Of a stretch of 64,000 nt of DNA, positions 28,913-36,808 are shown piece by piece. Every line of letters begins with the position of its first letter. Position 1 is the stretch's first letter. The stretch covers positions 8,942 through 72,941 of the forward strand of contig DILW01000148.1 in assembly GCA_002425245.1 (NCBI GenBank), given 5' to 3'. The stretch is from Betaproteobacteria bacterium UBA5582. GTDB lineage: Bacteria > Pseudomonadota > Gammaproteobacteria > Burkholderiales > Rhodocyclaceae. The notes beneath the pieces are model-generated. The model was not told the DNA's origin and did no database searches. It was given only the letters and a program-made list of their open reading frames with translations. Made by a program: the position numbers and the translations under genes.

Positions 28913-29949
28913 GCCGGAAACTCCGAGCCGGTCGCCGTGGCAGCCTGATCAGGGTTTTGCAGCAGGTACAAGGGCTTTTCCAGCACACGAATGTCGATCG
29001 GTGCGCGCATGCGTGCCACTTCGCCATCGAACGCGACCACGAGTTCAGTGTGGTCGGTACACAGAGTAGGTTTGACCACCATGTGCTTGAACTCGAAGCT
29101 TTCCACGCCGGCGGCTTCGCCCAGCCGGCCCATCGCTCCGTGCAGCATCAGCTTGAGCATCGACAGCGTGCCAATGGGCCGTAGCATCAGCGCGGCCATG
29201 CTGCCATCGCCGGGGGTGCCGGCGATGGTGTCTTCCGGTTCGGCGCCGAACTGTTGCAGTTGCAGCCGGTTGTTGCCGACGAACAGCGTCAGCGTCTGTA
29301 CATCGCGGACCGCCGAACCCGTCTCGATGTGCAGGCGCAAGCGGCGCTGTGCGCGCAGCAGCGTCGCCCCGGCCGCGACGAACGCCACCCAGCGGCTGCG
29401 GCCAAAGCGGGCTTTGTAGGCTTCGCGGTCCTGCAATAGTTCGGGGTAGATCCCCAGGCTGGCATTGACCAGGAAGATGCGCTCGTTGATGGCACCCACC
29501 TGCACCGGCACCGGGCGCGCCTGCAGCACCTGCCGGGCCGCAGCTGCCGGCTCGGTGGCAATGCCGTGTGTCCGGGCAAAGTAATTGAAGGTGCCGTAGG
29601 GAATGACCCCCATGGCGCAGCCGGCGGCGTGCGCAGCCTGGGCCACTGTATTGAGGCTGCCATCGCCACCTACGGCGATCACCGCCGTATCCCGCGCCAC
29701 CGCCATTTTGGCGGCCTCGCCCGCTACCTGTGCCAGATCGGCAGGCTGGCAACTCAACAGTTCGCCCTTTCGTCCATGTGCTGCGAGTGCCGACTGGATT
29801 ACCGTACGCTTGGCCTCGAGGTCGAAAGCCCCAGCGGCAGCGTTGATCACGAACAGTAGCGTTGCCTCAGGGTCGATGCTCGGGGGCGGCAGCGCATCGC
29901 GCTGGGGGCTGCCGGCTGATATCGGTCGGGGCTGGCACCTATCAGTCAT
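28909..29949 (-). CDS. Diacylglycerol/sphingosine-kinase-like lipid kinase
   Basis: This 346-residue protein has a DAGK catalytic domain: VIAVGGDGSLNTVAQAAHAAG holds the GGDGT-like loop, followed by MGVIPYGTFNYFARTHGI (the family's P-x-GT-x-N-x-xA motif). YegS/BmrU-type enzymes phosphorylate lipids such as diacylglycerol. I use ATG 29949, which overlaps the stop of the upstream DUF3616 gene by 8 bp; a longer reading runs back through that gene. Confidence 0.88.
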   Translation of the reverse strand: MTDRCQPRPISAGSPQRDALPPPSIDPEATLLFVINAAAGAFDLEAKRTVIQSALAAHGRKGELLSCQPADLAQVAGEAAKMAVARDTAVIAVGGDGSLNTVAQAAHAAGCAMGVIPYGTFNYFARTHGIATEPAAAARQVLQARPVPVQVGAINERIFLVNASLGIYPELLQDREAYKARFGRSRWVAFVAAGATLLRAQRRLRLHIETGSAVRDVQTLTLFVGNNRLQLQQFGAEPEDTIAGTPGDGSMAALMLRPIGTLSMLKLMLHGAMGRLGEAAGVESFEFKHMVVKPTLCTDHTELVVAFDGEVARMRAPIDIRVLEKPLYLLQNPDQAATATGSEFPA

Positions 29950-31156
29950 GCCGCAGCAGATCGCCGAAGACCGTGTACTCGCCATCCTGGCGATCCATGC
30001 CGGGCGCGTCGTAGAGTACCAGCCAGTGAGGCGTGCGGCCGGCGATCGCTAGCGGCAGGGCACAGATCGCTTCGGCCCGGTTCGTACCATGGCCGTGGGG
30101 TAGCGAAACCGATTCGGTCAGCACCGTTTCGAAACGCACCGGTTCCCGGTTGGCGCTGATTGTGGCTCGGGCGAATGGCCATTTGAAGACACGGATATCA
30201 CCATTGAGCACCATTGTCGGACCGGCCAGGATGTAAAGATCGTCACCGGAGAAATGCAGGTCGCGCACGCCCAGGCCGTCAAGTTGCAGGAAATGTTTGC
30301 GCAGCAGCGTGCCGCTCTCGTCAAGGGGTACCAGGCGGAGTTGATCCCGATGCGCCTCGACTGCGATTTCGAGCAACGCCGACCAGCCGCGCAGCACCGG
30401 GCCACGCAGGCCGAGCAGCAGCCGCTGTCCGTCCACCGCCAGACCTTCGATGTCAAAGCCGTTGTCCTTGCCCGGGATCGCCATGTAGGGGCCAAAGTGG
30501 GGATCGTCGGCCAGGATGCGGGTGAGCAGGTTCGCCTGCGCATCGCCTTTGAGCCGCAGTGCCTGGCGGCCGTCTTGAGCCTGACGTACCAGGCAGGGCT
30601 CACCCTTAGCATCGGGCTCGATGGGCAGACATGCCAGCAGGCGGCGATTGGCGTCGAGCGTCACTTTTGCCAGCCGTTTGGCGTTGTCGGCGTGACCTCG
30701 GTCCGGCTTGATGTTCTTGCGCTTGAGGCCATGCGAACCAACCACCCAGAGGTAGCCATCGGCCACCGCCATGCCTTCCAGGTCGGCCTCATCATCGTCT
30801 GCACCGGGCAGGTCCAGCAGCTCAGCCAGCGGAAAATCGCGGACTTCGCCAAAATGCAAGGACTCGCCGCCTACGGCGTCAAGGCGGCGCAGGCGATCCA
30901 GACCACTGGCTTCGTCGCCTGCCACCCAGAGCCAATCGCCGGTGAAGGCTGCTCCCGACAGGTTGTTATGAACCAGGGAGTCAGGTGCGAACTCAAGACG
31001 AACGGCATTCGGGATTCGGGTTTTGGGCATGGGATGGGGTTTCTGGAAAAGATGTTGCGTTGGTCGCCCTACTGATTGACAAGTGCCATCTTCGGTTGGC
31101 TTATTCGTCAGCTGCGGGGTGCGATTTGACCACTCACGGGCTTGCAAGGTCATCAT
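29942..31156 (-). CDS. DUF3616 domain protein
   Basis: This protein of up to 404 residues has the DUF3616 beta-propeller-like repeats (LSGAAFTGDWLWVAGDEASG, LEGMAVADGYLWVVGSHGLK, DIEGLAVDGQRLLLGLRGPV). The function of the family is unknown. ATG 31156 has a strong AAGGA ribosome site, but the first 42 residues look non-conserved. ATG 31030 gives the family-like start MPKTRIPNAVRLEF without a good ribosome site. I keep the longer form and flag the doubt. It leads a three-gene overlapping set with the lipid kinase and phosphoesterase. Confidence 0.83.
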   Translation of the reverse strand: MMTLQAREWSNRTPQLTNKPTEDGTCQSVGRPTQHLFQKPHPMPKTRIPNAVRLEFAPDSLVHNNLSGAAFTGDWLWVAGDEASGLDRLRRLDAVGGESLHFGEVRDFPLAELLDLPGADDDEADLEGMAVADGYLWVVGSHGLKRKNIKPDRGHADNAKRLAKVTLDANRRLLACLPIEPDAKGEPCLVRQAQDGRQALRLKGDAQANLLTRILADDPHFGPYMAIPGKDNGFDIEGLAVDGQRLLLGLRGPVLRGWSALLEIAVEAHRDQLRLVPLDESGTLLRKHFLQLDGLGVRDLHFSGDDLYILAGPTMVLNGDIRVFKWPFARATISANREPVRFETVLTESVSLPHGHGTNRAEAICALPLAIAGRTPHWLVLYDAPGMDRQDGEYTVFGDLLRHD

Positions 31157-31188
31157 GATCTTTCCTTAATTTGCGTTATCTAAAACGG

Positions 31189-31770
31189 TCATCGGCGAGA
31201 GCTCAGGTCGATGGTGACAACATCTTTCTCCTGGACCGAAAAAACCAGTGTGAAGTGCTCGCCGTCCTTGACGAACTCATGGCGCTCTTCCGAGGGTGAG
31301 GCTGAGCGAAGCGTCTGCTGGTACCCCAGTGCGGCGAAGCCCTGGATATAGTGGTTTAGAACTTCGGTGAAATCAGCCTTGCCCTGGTAACGCACTTGCA
31401 CTTGCTGCTCATCGCGTTGCCACTGAACTCGCGCCAGGCCGGGATAACGTGCAACCGGCGCCGGATCGGTACCCGAGACTTCGCGCAGCGGACTTTCCGG
31501 CTTGAATCCTGGAACCAGGACGCCCAGTTTTTCCTGGACGCCCGGGATGACCTGCTCGACCTGAGCGGTGGCGGCACGTACAGCTTCCGGTGCAGCGTTG
31601 ACCCCATCTCTGGCCATACCGAACAACCATCCGGCAGTGCTGATCGCCGCCCAGATGAATAATGCGACAAGCACCAGAAAGGTCACCGACAGGAAAATCC
31701 AGGTTCGGCGGCTGATCGAAAAGATACGGCTCAGGAGACCGCGCAAGAGGGGATTGGATAATGGGCTCAC
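31189..31770 (-). CDS. Single-pass membrane protein of unknown function
   Basis: This 193-residue protein has a transmembrane helix at about residues 20-42 (TWIFLSVTFLVLVALFIWAA) and a polar C-terminal region that probably lies outside the cytoplasm. GTG 31770 is chosen because GGAGGA lies 6 bp upstream. It starts one base after the stop of the HPF-like gene, so the two are coupled. I do not recognise the family. Confidence 0.72.
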   Translation of the reverse strand: MSPLSNPLLRGLLSRIFSISRRTWIFLSVTFLVLVALFIWAAISTAGWLFGMARDGVNAAPEAVRAATAQVEQVIPGVQEKLGVLVPGFKPESPLREVSGTDPAPVARYPGLARVQWQRDEQQVQVRYQGKADFTEVLNHYIQGFAALGYQQTLRSASPSEERHEFVKDGEHFTLVFSVQEKDVVTIDLSSRR

Positions 31771-31771
31771 G

Positions 31772-32110
31772 TCATTCCTCCGCCGAAAACACGGGGGTCG
31801 GCCCAAACTCCCGTTGCCGGGACAAGCGGCGTTCGAGGCTGCCTGCGGCACGATCGACGGCATGCGCAATCGCCGCCTGCAGATCGCAGGCAACTTCCTC
31901 GATCACCACATCCCGCATCCGCGACAGCGGAATACGCAGATGACAGCGCTTGTCGTTGCCGCCACGCGGACCATTGATGTCGGACAGGCTGACGACGATT
32001 CGATCGACATCGTGCTCGGCCCAATCCAGACCAAAATTCACACAACGCTCGATGTGCTCTCGCAAATCGTCAGACACTGTGATCCCTTGGCTGCGGATGT
32101 CGATCTTCAT
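31772..32110 (-). CDS. HPF/RaiA-like ribosome hibernation factor
   Basis: This 112-residue protein has the S30AE fold pattern: MKIDIRSQGITVSDDLREHIERCVNF (first strand and helix) and DLQAAIAHAVDRAAGSLERRL (second helix). HPF and RaiA bind the 30S decoding site in stressed cells. The loop around DINGPRGGNDKRC is longer and acidic compared with typical HPF, so it may be a specialised island-borne version. It is divergent from the NhaR-like regulator. Confidence 0.82.
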   Translation of the reverse strand: MKIDIRSQGITVSDDLREHIERCVNFGLDWAEHDVDRIVVSLSDINGPRGGNDKRCHLRIPLSRMRDVVIEEVACDLQAAIAHAVDRAAGSLERRLSRQREFGPTPVFSAEE

Positions 32111-32185
32111 TCCCTGTTCCTCAGATAGTGAAATAGGGCTTCAAGATAAACAAGGACGAATATTTAAAAAACACAATTTTTTGTG

Positions 32186-32211
32186 GATAATATTTCGTAA
32201 ATTTCCGAAAT
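32186..32211 (+). promoter_or_regulatory. Inverted repeat between the HPF-like and nhaR-like genes
   Basis: ATTTCG-TAAATTTC-CGAAAT (32192-32211) is a palindrome just upstream of the regulator start at 32218, next to an AT-rich GATAATAT box. Its size suits a LysR-family half-operator (T-N11-A), so autoregulation is plausible. Confidence 0.5.
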
Positions 32212-32217
32212 GTCAGC

Positions 32218-33168
32218 ATGAATCACAAACACCTTCATTACTTCTGGACGGTAGCCCGGCTTGGTGGCGTCAGCCGGGCGGCGGAGCAACTTGACCTCAC
32301 GCCACAAACCATTAGCGGGCAACTGCGTCAGCTTGAAAATGAATTGGGGGCCGCGCTTTTCCGCCCTTCAGGCCGCGGTCTTGAACTGACCGATGCCGGA
32401 CGGATGGCTCTGTCCTACGCCGATGAAATACTGCATCTCGAAAGCGAGATGAAGCAGGCGTTGCTGGCGCGCCAGCAACGCCCGATGCCGATCCTGCGCA
32501 TCGGCATCGCAGATGTTGTCCCGAAATCGTTTGCCTACCGCTTGCTGGCCCCCGTTGGCAAACTGCCGGAACCGGTCAGACTGGTTTGCCGGGAAGGCAG
32601 TATCGACATGCTGCTCGCCGAACTGGCCCTGCACCACCTCGACATGGTCGTGGCCGATCGCCCGATGCCATCGGGACTGGCCATTCGCGGTCACAGCCAT
32701 AAGCTGGGTGAAAGCGCCCTGGCCTTTTTTGCGGCCGAATCCCTGTGCCCCGAGCCGCCCGCTTTCCCGGAATGTCTGAACAATGCACCACTACTCCTGC
32801 CCGGCGGGCATGCCGCAGTTCGTGGCCTGATTGATCGCTGGTTCAGTGACCAGCGGCTAACCCCACGGTTGATGGGCGAGTTCGATGATGGCGCGCTAAT
32901 GAAGGCATTCGGGCAAGCCGGTGCCGGTTTCTTCCCGGGGCCGGCGGTGCTGGCTGATGAGATCCACTCACGCTACAACACGCCTTGTGTCGGTCGCGTA
33001 GAGGAGATTCATGAAAGCTTCTGGGCGATTACCGCCGAGCGGCGGATCAGCCATCCATCAATCGCGACGATCATCGATTCCGCCCGTACAGCACTCACTC
33101 CCGATCTATCCCATCAACATCCAGGCACTTCAGCCAGCCCAATCGGTGACCCTCATGCAAGCAAATGA
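32218..33168 (+). CDS. nhaR: LysR-family regulator, NhaR-like
   Basis: This 316-residue protein has an HTH at residues 1-60 (LHYFWTVARLGGVSRAAEQL DLTPQTISGQLRQLE split across the helix pair) and an effector domain with GEFDDGALMKAFGQAGAGFF. Both blocks match NhaR, the Na+-responsive activator of nhaA. No antiporter gene is near. The following psiE and mscS genes, which it overlaps, may be its targets in osmotic or ionic stress. Confidence 0.86.
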   Translation: MNHKHLHYFWTVARLGGVSRAAEQLDLTPQTISGQLRQLENELGAALFRPSGRGLELTDAGRMALSYADEILHLESEMKQALLARQQRPMPILRIGIADVVPKSFAYRLLAPVGKLPEPVRLVCREGSIDMLLAELALHHLDMVVADRPMPSGLAIRGHSHKLGESALAFFAAESLCPEPPAFPECLNNAPLLLPGGHAAVRGLIDRWFSDQRLTPRLMGEFDDGALMKAFGQAGAGFFPGPAVLADEIHSRYNTPCVGRVEEIHESFWAITAERRISHPSIATIIDSARTALTPDLSHQHPGTSASPIGDPHASK

Positions 33169-33655
33169 AAATTCGACTCACCAAACGAAAGACCCCGTCT
33201 TGTTGTTCTTTAACCGGGTGATCGCCCAGGTTTCCCGAGTCCTTGCCGCAATCATGGTGATGGTCATCATCTGGGGAGTGGCAGATGTGGTTTATGTGCT
33301 CCATCAGCGTTTGATCGCACCGCCCTTCATGCTGCTAGAAATCAAGGACATCTTGGCGACATTTGGTGCCTTTATGGCGGTGCTGATTGCCATTGAAATT
33401 TTTCACAACATCATTCTGTATGTCGAAGACAACCACAATCGGCAACTGGCTGTCGAAATTGTTCTCGGAACAGCATTGATGGCGATTGCTCGCAAAGTCA
33501 TCGTGCTTGACTTTAACGAAGTCGGTGCTGGTCACGTTTATGCGACGGCAACCGTGACTCTGGCCTTGTCCGTGGGCTACTACCTGATCGTGATTCGTGC
33601 GCAAGGCGCAAAGCGCCGAATGTCACGCAGCATCATTCCTTCTGCTAACGGTTGA
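33155..33655 (+). CDS. psiE: PsiE-like phosphate-starvation-inducible membrane protein
   Basis: This 166-residue protein has four hydrophobic helices. FGAFMAVLIAIEIFHNIILYVED and LMAIARKVIVLDF are characteristic of PsiE (PF06146). ATG 33155 overlaps the 3' end of the nhaR-like gene by 14 bp, suggesting co-translation. PsiE genes often travel on stress-tolerance islands; function is not known in detail. Confidence 0.87.
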   Translation: MQANENSTHQTKDPVLLFFNRVIAQVSRVLAAIMVMVIIWGVADVVYVLHQRLIAPPFMLLEIKDILATFGAFMAVLIAIEIFHNIILYVEDNHNRQLAVEIVLGTALMAIARKVIVLDFNEVGAGHVYATATVTLALSVGYYLIVIRAQGAKRRMSRSIIPSANG

Positions 33656-33660
33656 CGCCC

Positions 33661-34524
33661 ATGTCCACGCTGAATGACCTGTTTGTCGCCATTCCCGGCC
33701 AATGGGAAAAGGTCATCGCGACCTTCTTACTGATCGCCTTCGGCATGGCCCTTTCCCATCTTTGGGCACGCTATCTGGCACGGGGAGAGATTTCAGCGGA
33801 AAAACGGCGGATACATCTGGTCTGGGCCAGAAACGTCATCTGGTTTCTGGTCTTGTTCATCATCATTTCCGTCTGGGCATCGACAATCGCCGGTTTTGCG
33901 CTCTCTCTTGCGGCAGTGGCTGGCGCGGTACTGATCGTCAGCAAGGAACTGCTGATGTGCGTACTCGGCTACCTTTACATCACCTTCGTTCGACCATTCA
34001 AAGTTGGCGATCTTGTTGAAATCAACCAACTGAGCGGGCGAGTCATCGACATCGATATATTTGCCACCACCTTGGCTGAACTGGGCTATGGCGGGCAACA
34101 GACCGGAAAGGTGGCAGAGTTTCCCAATGGTTTGTTGCTGACGACGCCGTTGAAGAACACCTCCCTGACGGGGGAATATGTGTTGCATCTCTTCCGCATG
34201 CCCATCCCTCAGGAAGCAACGGACGATCTCGACAAAGTCGAGGCTGCTGCATTGGCGGCCGCCGATCAGGCGACCCAGGCCTGGCAGGCAGATGCCCAAG
34301 CCCATTTCCGCAGGATTTCGGTCGAAAGCTTCATCGCCTTTCCGTCAGGTCGCAACAAGGTGCTGTGGGACTTTTCCGACCCCGACAAACTGATGCTCGT
34401 GGTCAGGGTAGCCTGTCCGAGTGACTTGCGATTGAAAGTCGAACAGGCGGTGTTTCGCGATACCTGGCGGGCGTTGAGGTTAACTCAGTCCAGTGACTCA
34501 GGGCCGGGGCGTCTTGCTGAATGA
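33661..34524 (+). CDS. MscS-family mechanosensitive channel
   Basis: This 287-residue protein has three N-terminal helices and an MscS beta domain (RPFKVGDLVEINQLSGRVID) followed by a cytoplasmic domain. The pore helix around SLAAVAGAVLIVSKELLM is less Gly/Ala-rich than in E. coli MscS. It starts at ATG 33661, six bases after psiE. It probably releases solutes upon osmotic downshock. A second, unrelated MscS gene lies outside the island at 52595. Confidence 0.88.
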   Translation: MSTLNDLFVAIPGQWEKVIATFLLIAFGMALSHLWARYLARGEISAEKRRIHLVWARNVIWFLVLFIIISVWASTIAGFALSLAAVAGAVLIVSKELLMCVLGYLYITFVRPFKVGDLVEINQLSGRVIDIDIFATTLAELGYGGQQTGKVAEFPNGLLLTTPLKNTSLTGEYVLHLFRMPIPQEATDDLDKVEAAALAAADQATQAWQADAQAHFRRISVESFIAFPSGRNKVLWDFSDPDKLMLVVRVACPSDLRLKVEQAVFRDTWRALRLTQSSDSGPGRLAE

Positions 34525-34680
34525 TCCGACCAGCCAGTGTCCGGCGATTGCAAAGATGAACAAGACCAGTGCACCCAAGCCCCAGATTGCCCAAATCAAC
34601 GGGCTGAGCCAACTGATGGCTGAAGCGAAGAAAGGCACGGTCTGGGTTACCGAAACAGTGACGCCATCACGCCAACGGCG
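34498..34680 (-). pseudogene. Truncated gene fragment with one hydrophobic helix
   Basis: Up to the 51-bp repeat boundary, the minus strand encodes TVSVTQTVPFFASAISWLSP, a hydrophobic helix (LIWAIWGLGALVLFIFAIAG) and a short tail. Further upstream the frame runs into the repeat and looks random. This is consistent with a membrane protein cut at the repeat junction. It may not be expressed. The family is not recognised. Confidence 0.35.
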
Positions 34681-34685
34681 GCAAT

Positions 34686-34736
34686 AGGTTCGTTGCAGAC
34701 GTTGGCTCCAGTTAGCCCTTGGGCCGCTTCTGGCCG
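34686..34736 (+). repeat. 51-bp direct repeat, right copy
   Basis: It matches 26729-26779 with two mismatches and has the same orientation. It lies between mscS and the small tyrosine recombinase, so the repeat pair frames the stress-gene block. Confidence 0.85.
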
Positions 34737-34808
34737 ATTGCACGAATACAACATGATGCCAGAAAGCGGCCGCCCGGGTTGTGCCCCCGTGCAGCCGCAA
34801 GGTGCCGG

Positions 34809-35423
34809 CTAGATTTCAGTCTGCTCCGAAATCTCCAGCGCATCGTCCACCTCAATGCCGAGGTAACGAACGGTGCTTTCCAGCTTGGAATGACCAAGTA
34901 GCAGCTGAACGGCCCGCAGATTCTTCGTGCGCTTGTAGATCAGCGTTGCCTTGGTTCTCCGCATGGAATGCGTCCCATAGGCCGACGAGTCCAGGCCGGC
35001 AGCCTCGGCCCAGTGATGCACGATCCGCGCATATTGGCGTGTCGAGACATGGGGTGACCTCGCCACCCTGCTCGGGAACAGAAACTGATCGCTTCGCAGG
35101 TGAGATTTTTCCAGCCAGGCGGACACTGCCACCCTCGTCGGTTCCGTCAGCTCGAACTGCACGGGCCGCTGCGTTTTCCTCTGGATAACCATGGCGCGGG
35201 AAAGCACCTGGTTTCCGTGGGTGATGTCGCGAACCCGCAGACTGACGAGATCGCAGCCCCGTAGCTTGCTGTCAATGGCCAGGTTGAACATGGCGAGGTC
35301 GCGGACCGCATGGGCATTCTGGAGGTAGATGCGGATGGCCCAGATGTCCTTGGGCTTGAGCGGTGGCTTCTGGCCGACGAGCTTTCCCTTGTTCCAGGCT
35401 TCGCGTTTGTTGATGGTTTCCAT
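34809..35423 (-). CDS. Small tyrosine recombinase
   Basis: At 204 residues this protein has a complete catalytic set: Arg55 (KLRGCDLV), Lys83, His152-x-x-Arg155 (HSMRRTKATL), His178 (LLGHSKLE) and Tyr187 (VRYLG). It lacks the usual N-terminal core-binding domain beyond about 40 residues, like the FimB/FimE invertases. AAGGAG lies 7 bp before ATG 35423. It may act on the nearby 51-bp repeats, on an invertible element, or have come with a smaller island; the target is unknown. Confidence 0.9.
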   Translation of the reverse strand: METINKREAWNKGKLVGQKPPLKPKDIWAIRIYLQNAHAVRDLAMFNLAIDSKLRGCDLVSLRVRDITHGNQVLSRAMVIQRKTQRPVQFELTEPTRVAVSAWLEKSHLRSDQFLFPSRVARSPHVSTRQYARIVHHWAEAAGLDSSAYGTHSMRRTKATLIYKRTKNLRAVQLLLGHSKLESTVRYLGIEVDDALEISEQTEI

Positions 35424-35479
35424 CTTTGACTCCTTGGTTGTTGATCGGAGTCTGATTTTTCATCCAAAGATGACGGGGG

Positions 35480-35827
35480 CTACCCGAAAAAACAACAGTA
35501 CTGATCCGCGTCGACGACAGCCAGAAATTCATCAATCGACTTCACAGTTGCGGCAGGCTCGTAACCATGCCACTTCAGGTCAGAGCGTTTCCAAAACACC
35601 TTCCACAGATTTTGAGTTCGTACGTAGGTCGCCTTGGCGAATGGGCGCTCACGAGTGATCGCCGGATTGTCCCACTGCGGGCGAATCTCGAATATCTCAA
35701 CGCTCTGGTCAGTCAGCCGATAGCCAATGTCGAGTTCCGGGCGTATGTGCGGTGGCGGGCGGCGCTTGGCCATGAACGCTACCATGGCATTTTCGATACG
35801 CTTCCTGTCGAGGTCGTTGAATGCCAT
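35480..35827 (-). CDS. DUF3024 domain protein
   Basis: This 115-residue protein has the full DUF3024 pattern: RRPPPHIRPELDIGYR, VEIFEIRPQWD, FAKATYVRTQNLWKVFWKRS and a final CCFFG. The function is unknown. It starts 3 bp after the stop of the next-upstream gene, so the two form an operon. Confidence 0.88.
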   Translation of the reverse strand: MAFNDLDRKRIENAMVAFMAKRRPPPHIRPELDIGYRLTDQSVEIFEIRPQWDNPAITRERPFAKATYVRTQNLWKVFWKRSDLKWHGYEPAATVKSIDEFLAVVDADQYCCFFG

Positions 35828-35830
35828 GAG

Positions 35831-36436
35831 CTATGAACTGCCAGTTTGAGGGATCTCTGCCTCGACTGTAGTCATTGGCAACTTGAGCAACGCCTTCCCC
35901 AGAGTGTCAGCCATGTAATCCCAGATGCCGTACCCCATCTGTGCGTCGTCCCGAATATTCGTCAGTCGTTCGATGGTGTCTTCGAGCAAGGGTTCATCCA
36001 GGGCCGACAATACAATGCATGCCTCGCTGTACTGGAGCGCAAGCGCGTCGAGGTAGCCAACATCACCGTATCCGTAGTCCATGGAGAACTTGACTGCAGT
36101 TTCGCACCAGAACAGCCGCAGTTCCAGAATACCCAGCGGATCGCCGACGGCCTTGTTGTACTCTGATATCGCCTTTTTAGCCGCCGCTACCGAAATGTTG
36201 GCATTGCGCTTGCGGCTGATATCCGGGGCTAGCGCTGCCTGGATGCGTTGCTTGTAGGCTTCGAGTGGGTTCTCACCCAAGCCGAAACGGGCATGAAGAA
36301 AGGTCTGGTTGTCCTTGTGGAAGACATAAAGGTTGGCAACCAGTTGTTGCAACCCCGCCCTGTCGAAGTCAGCGAGCTTGCTCTTGACGTCGGACCAGGT
36401 GACCTTGCTCTTAGGGCGCTTTGTGCGTTCGGTCAT
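35831..36436 (-). CDS. Hypothetical helical protein coupled to DUF3024
   Basis: This 201-residue, soluble, mostly helical protein starts MTERTKRPKSKVTWSDVKSK. Its N-terminal part (SKLADFDRAGLQQLVANLYV) is reminiscent of DUF6155-type proteins, but I am not sure. It is co-transcribed with DUF3024. No enzymatic motif is visible. Confidence 0.65.
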   Translation of the reverse strand: MTERTKRPKSKVTWSDVKSKLADFDRAGLQQLVANLYVFHKDNQTFLHARFGLGENPLEAYKQRIQAALAPDISRKRNANISVAAAKKAISEYNKAVGDPLGILELRLFWCETAVKFSMDYGYGDVGYLDALALQYSEACIVLSALDEPLLEDTIERLTNIRDDAQMGYGIWDYMADTLGKALLKLPMTTVEAEIPQTGSS

Positions 36437-36808
36437 ACACGGGTTTGGTTTGCTTGTTCTGCGAATCCGCCATTATCCTGAGACTGGCTATCCGAGACAA
36501 TCCAGAAGAAATCGCCCCCCCGCAGACACTATCCGGACATGATCTATGGGCATCAGGCCAACGGTAGCTTTGTGGCACACTGCCCGTACTGGCGCAATCG
36601 GCCAGGAGCAGACCCACAGATACCCTTCCGCTAAGCAGACATGTCGCCGATGCAGTTGTGTGGCATATTGGTATTGTTGTACTGATAGAAAAAATTCCAA
36701 TTGACTGAAAATCATGGATTTAAGACAACAATTCCGATGTCAGCAATATCAATTGTTGTACGGACCCCAGTGTTCGTGTAAACACTGTTAGATGCCTCCC
36801 TGAAAAAC
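36437..36808. promoter_or_regulatory. Intergenic region with repeated ATTGTTGT half-sites
   Basis: No gene is seen. ATTGTTGTAC occurs at 36673-36682 and 36752-36761, with an inverted ACAACAATT at 36725-36733. The inverted pair (36725-36759) has perfect 9-bp arms with 17 bp between. These sit 50-135 bp before the membrane-protein gene at 36809 and look like binding sites of an unidentified regulator. Confidence 0.5.
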
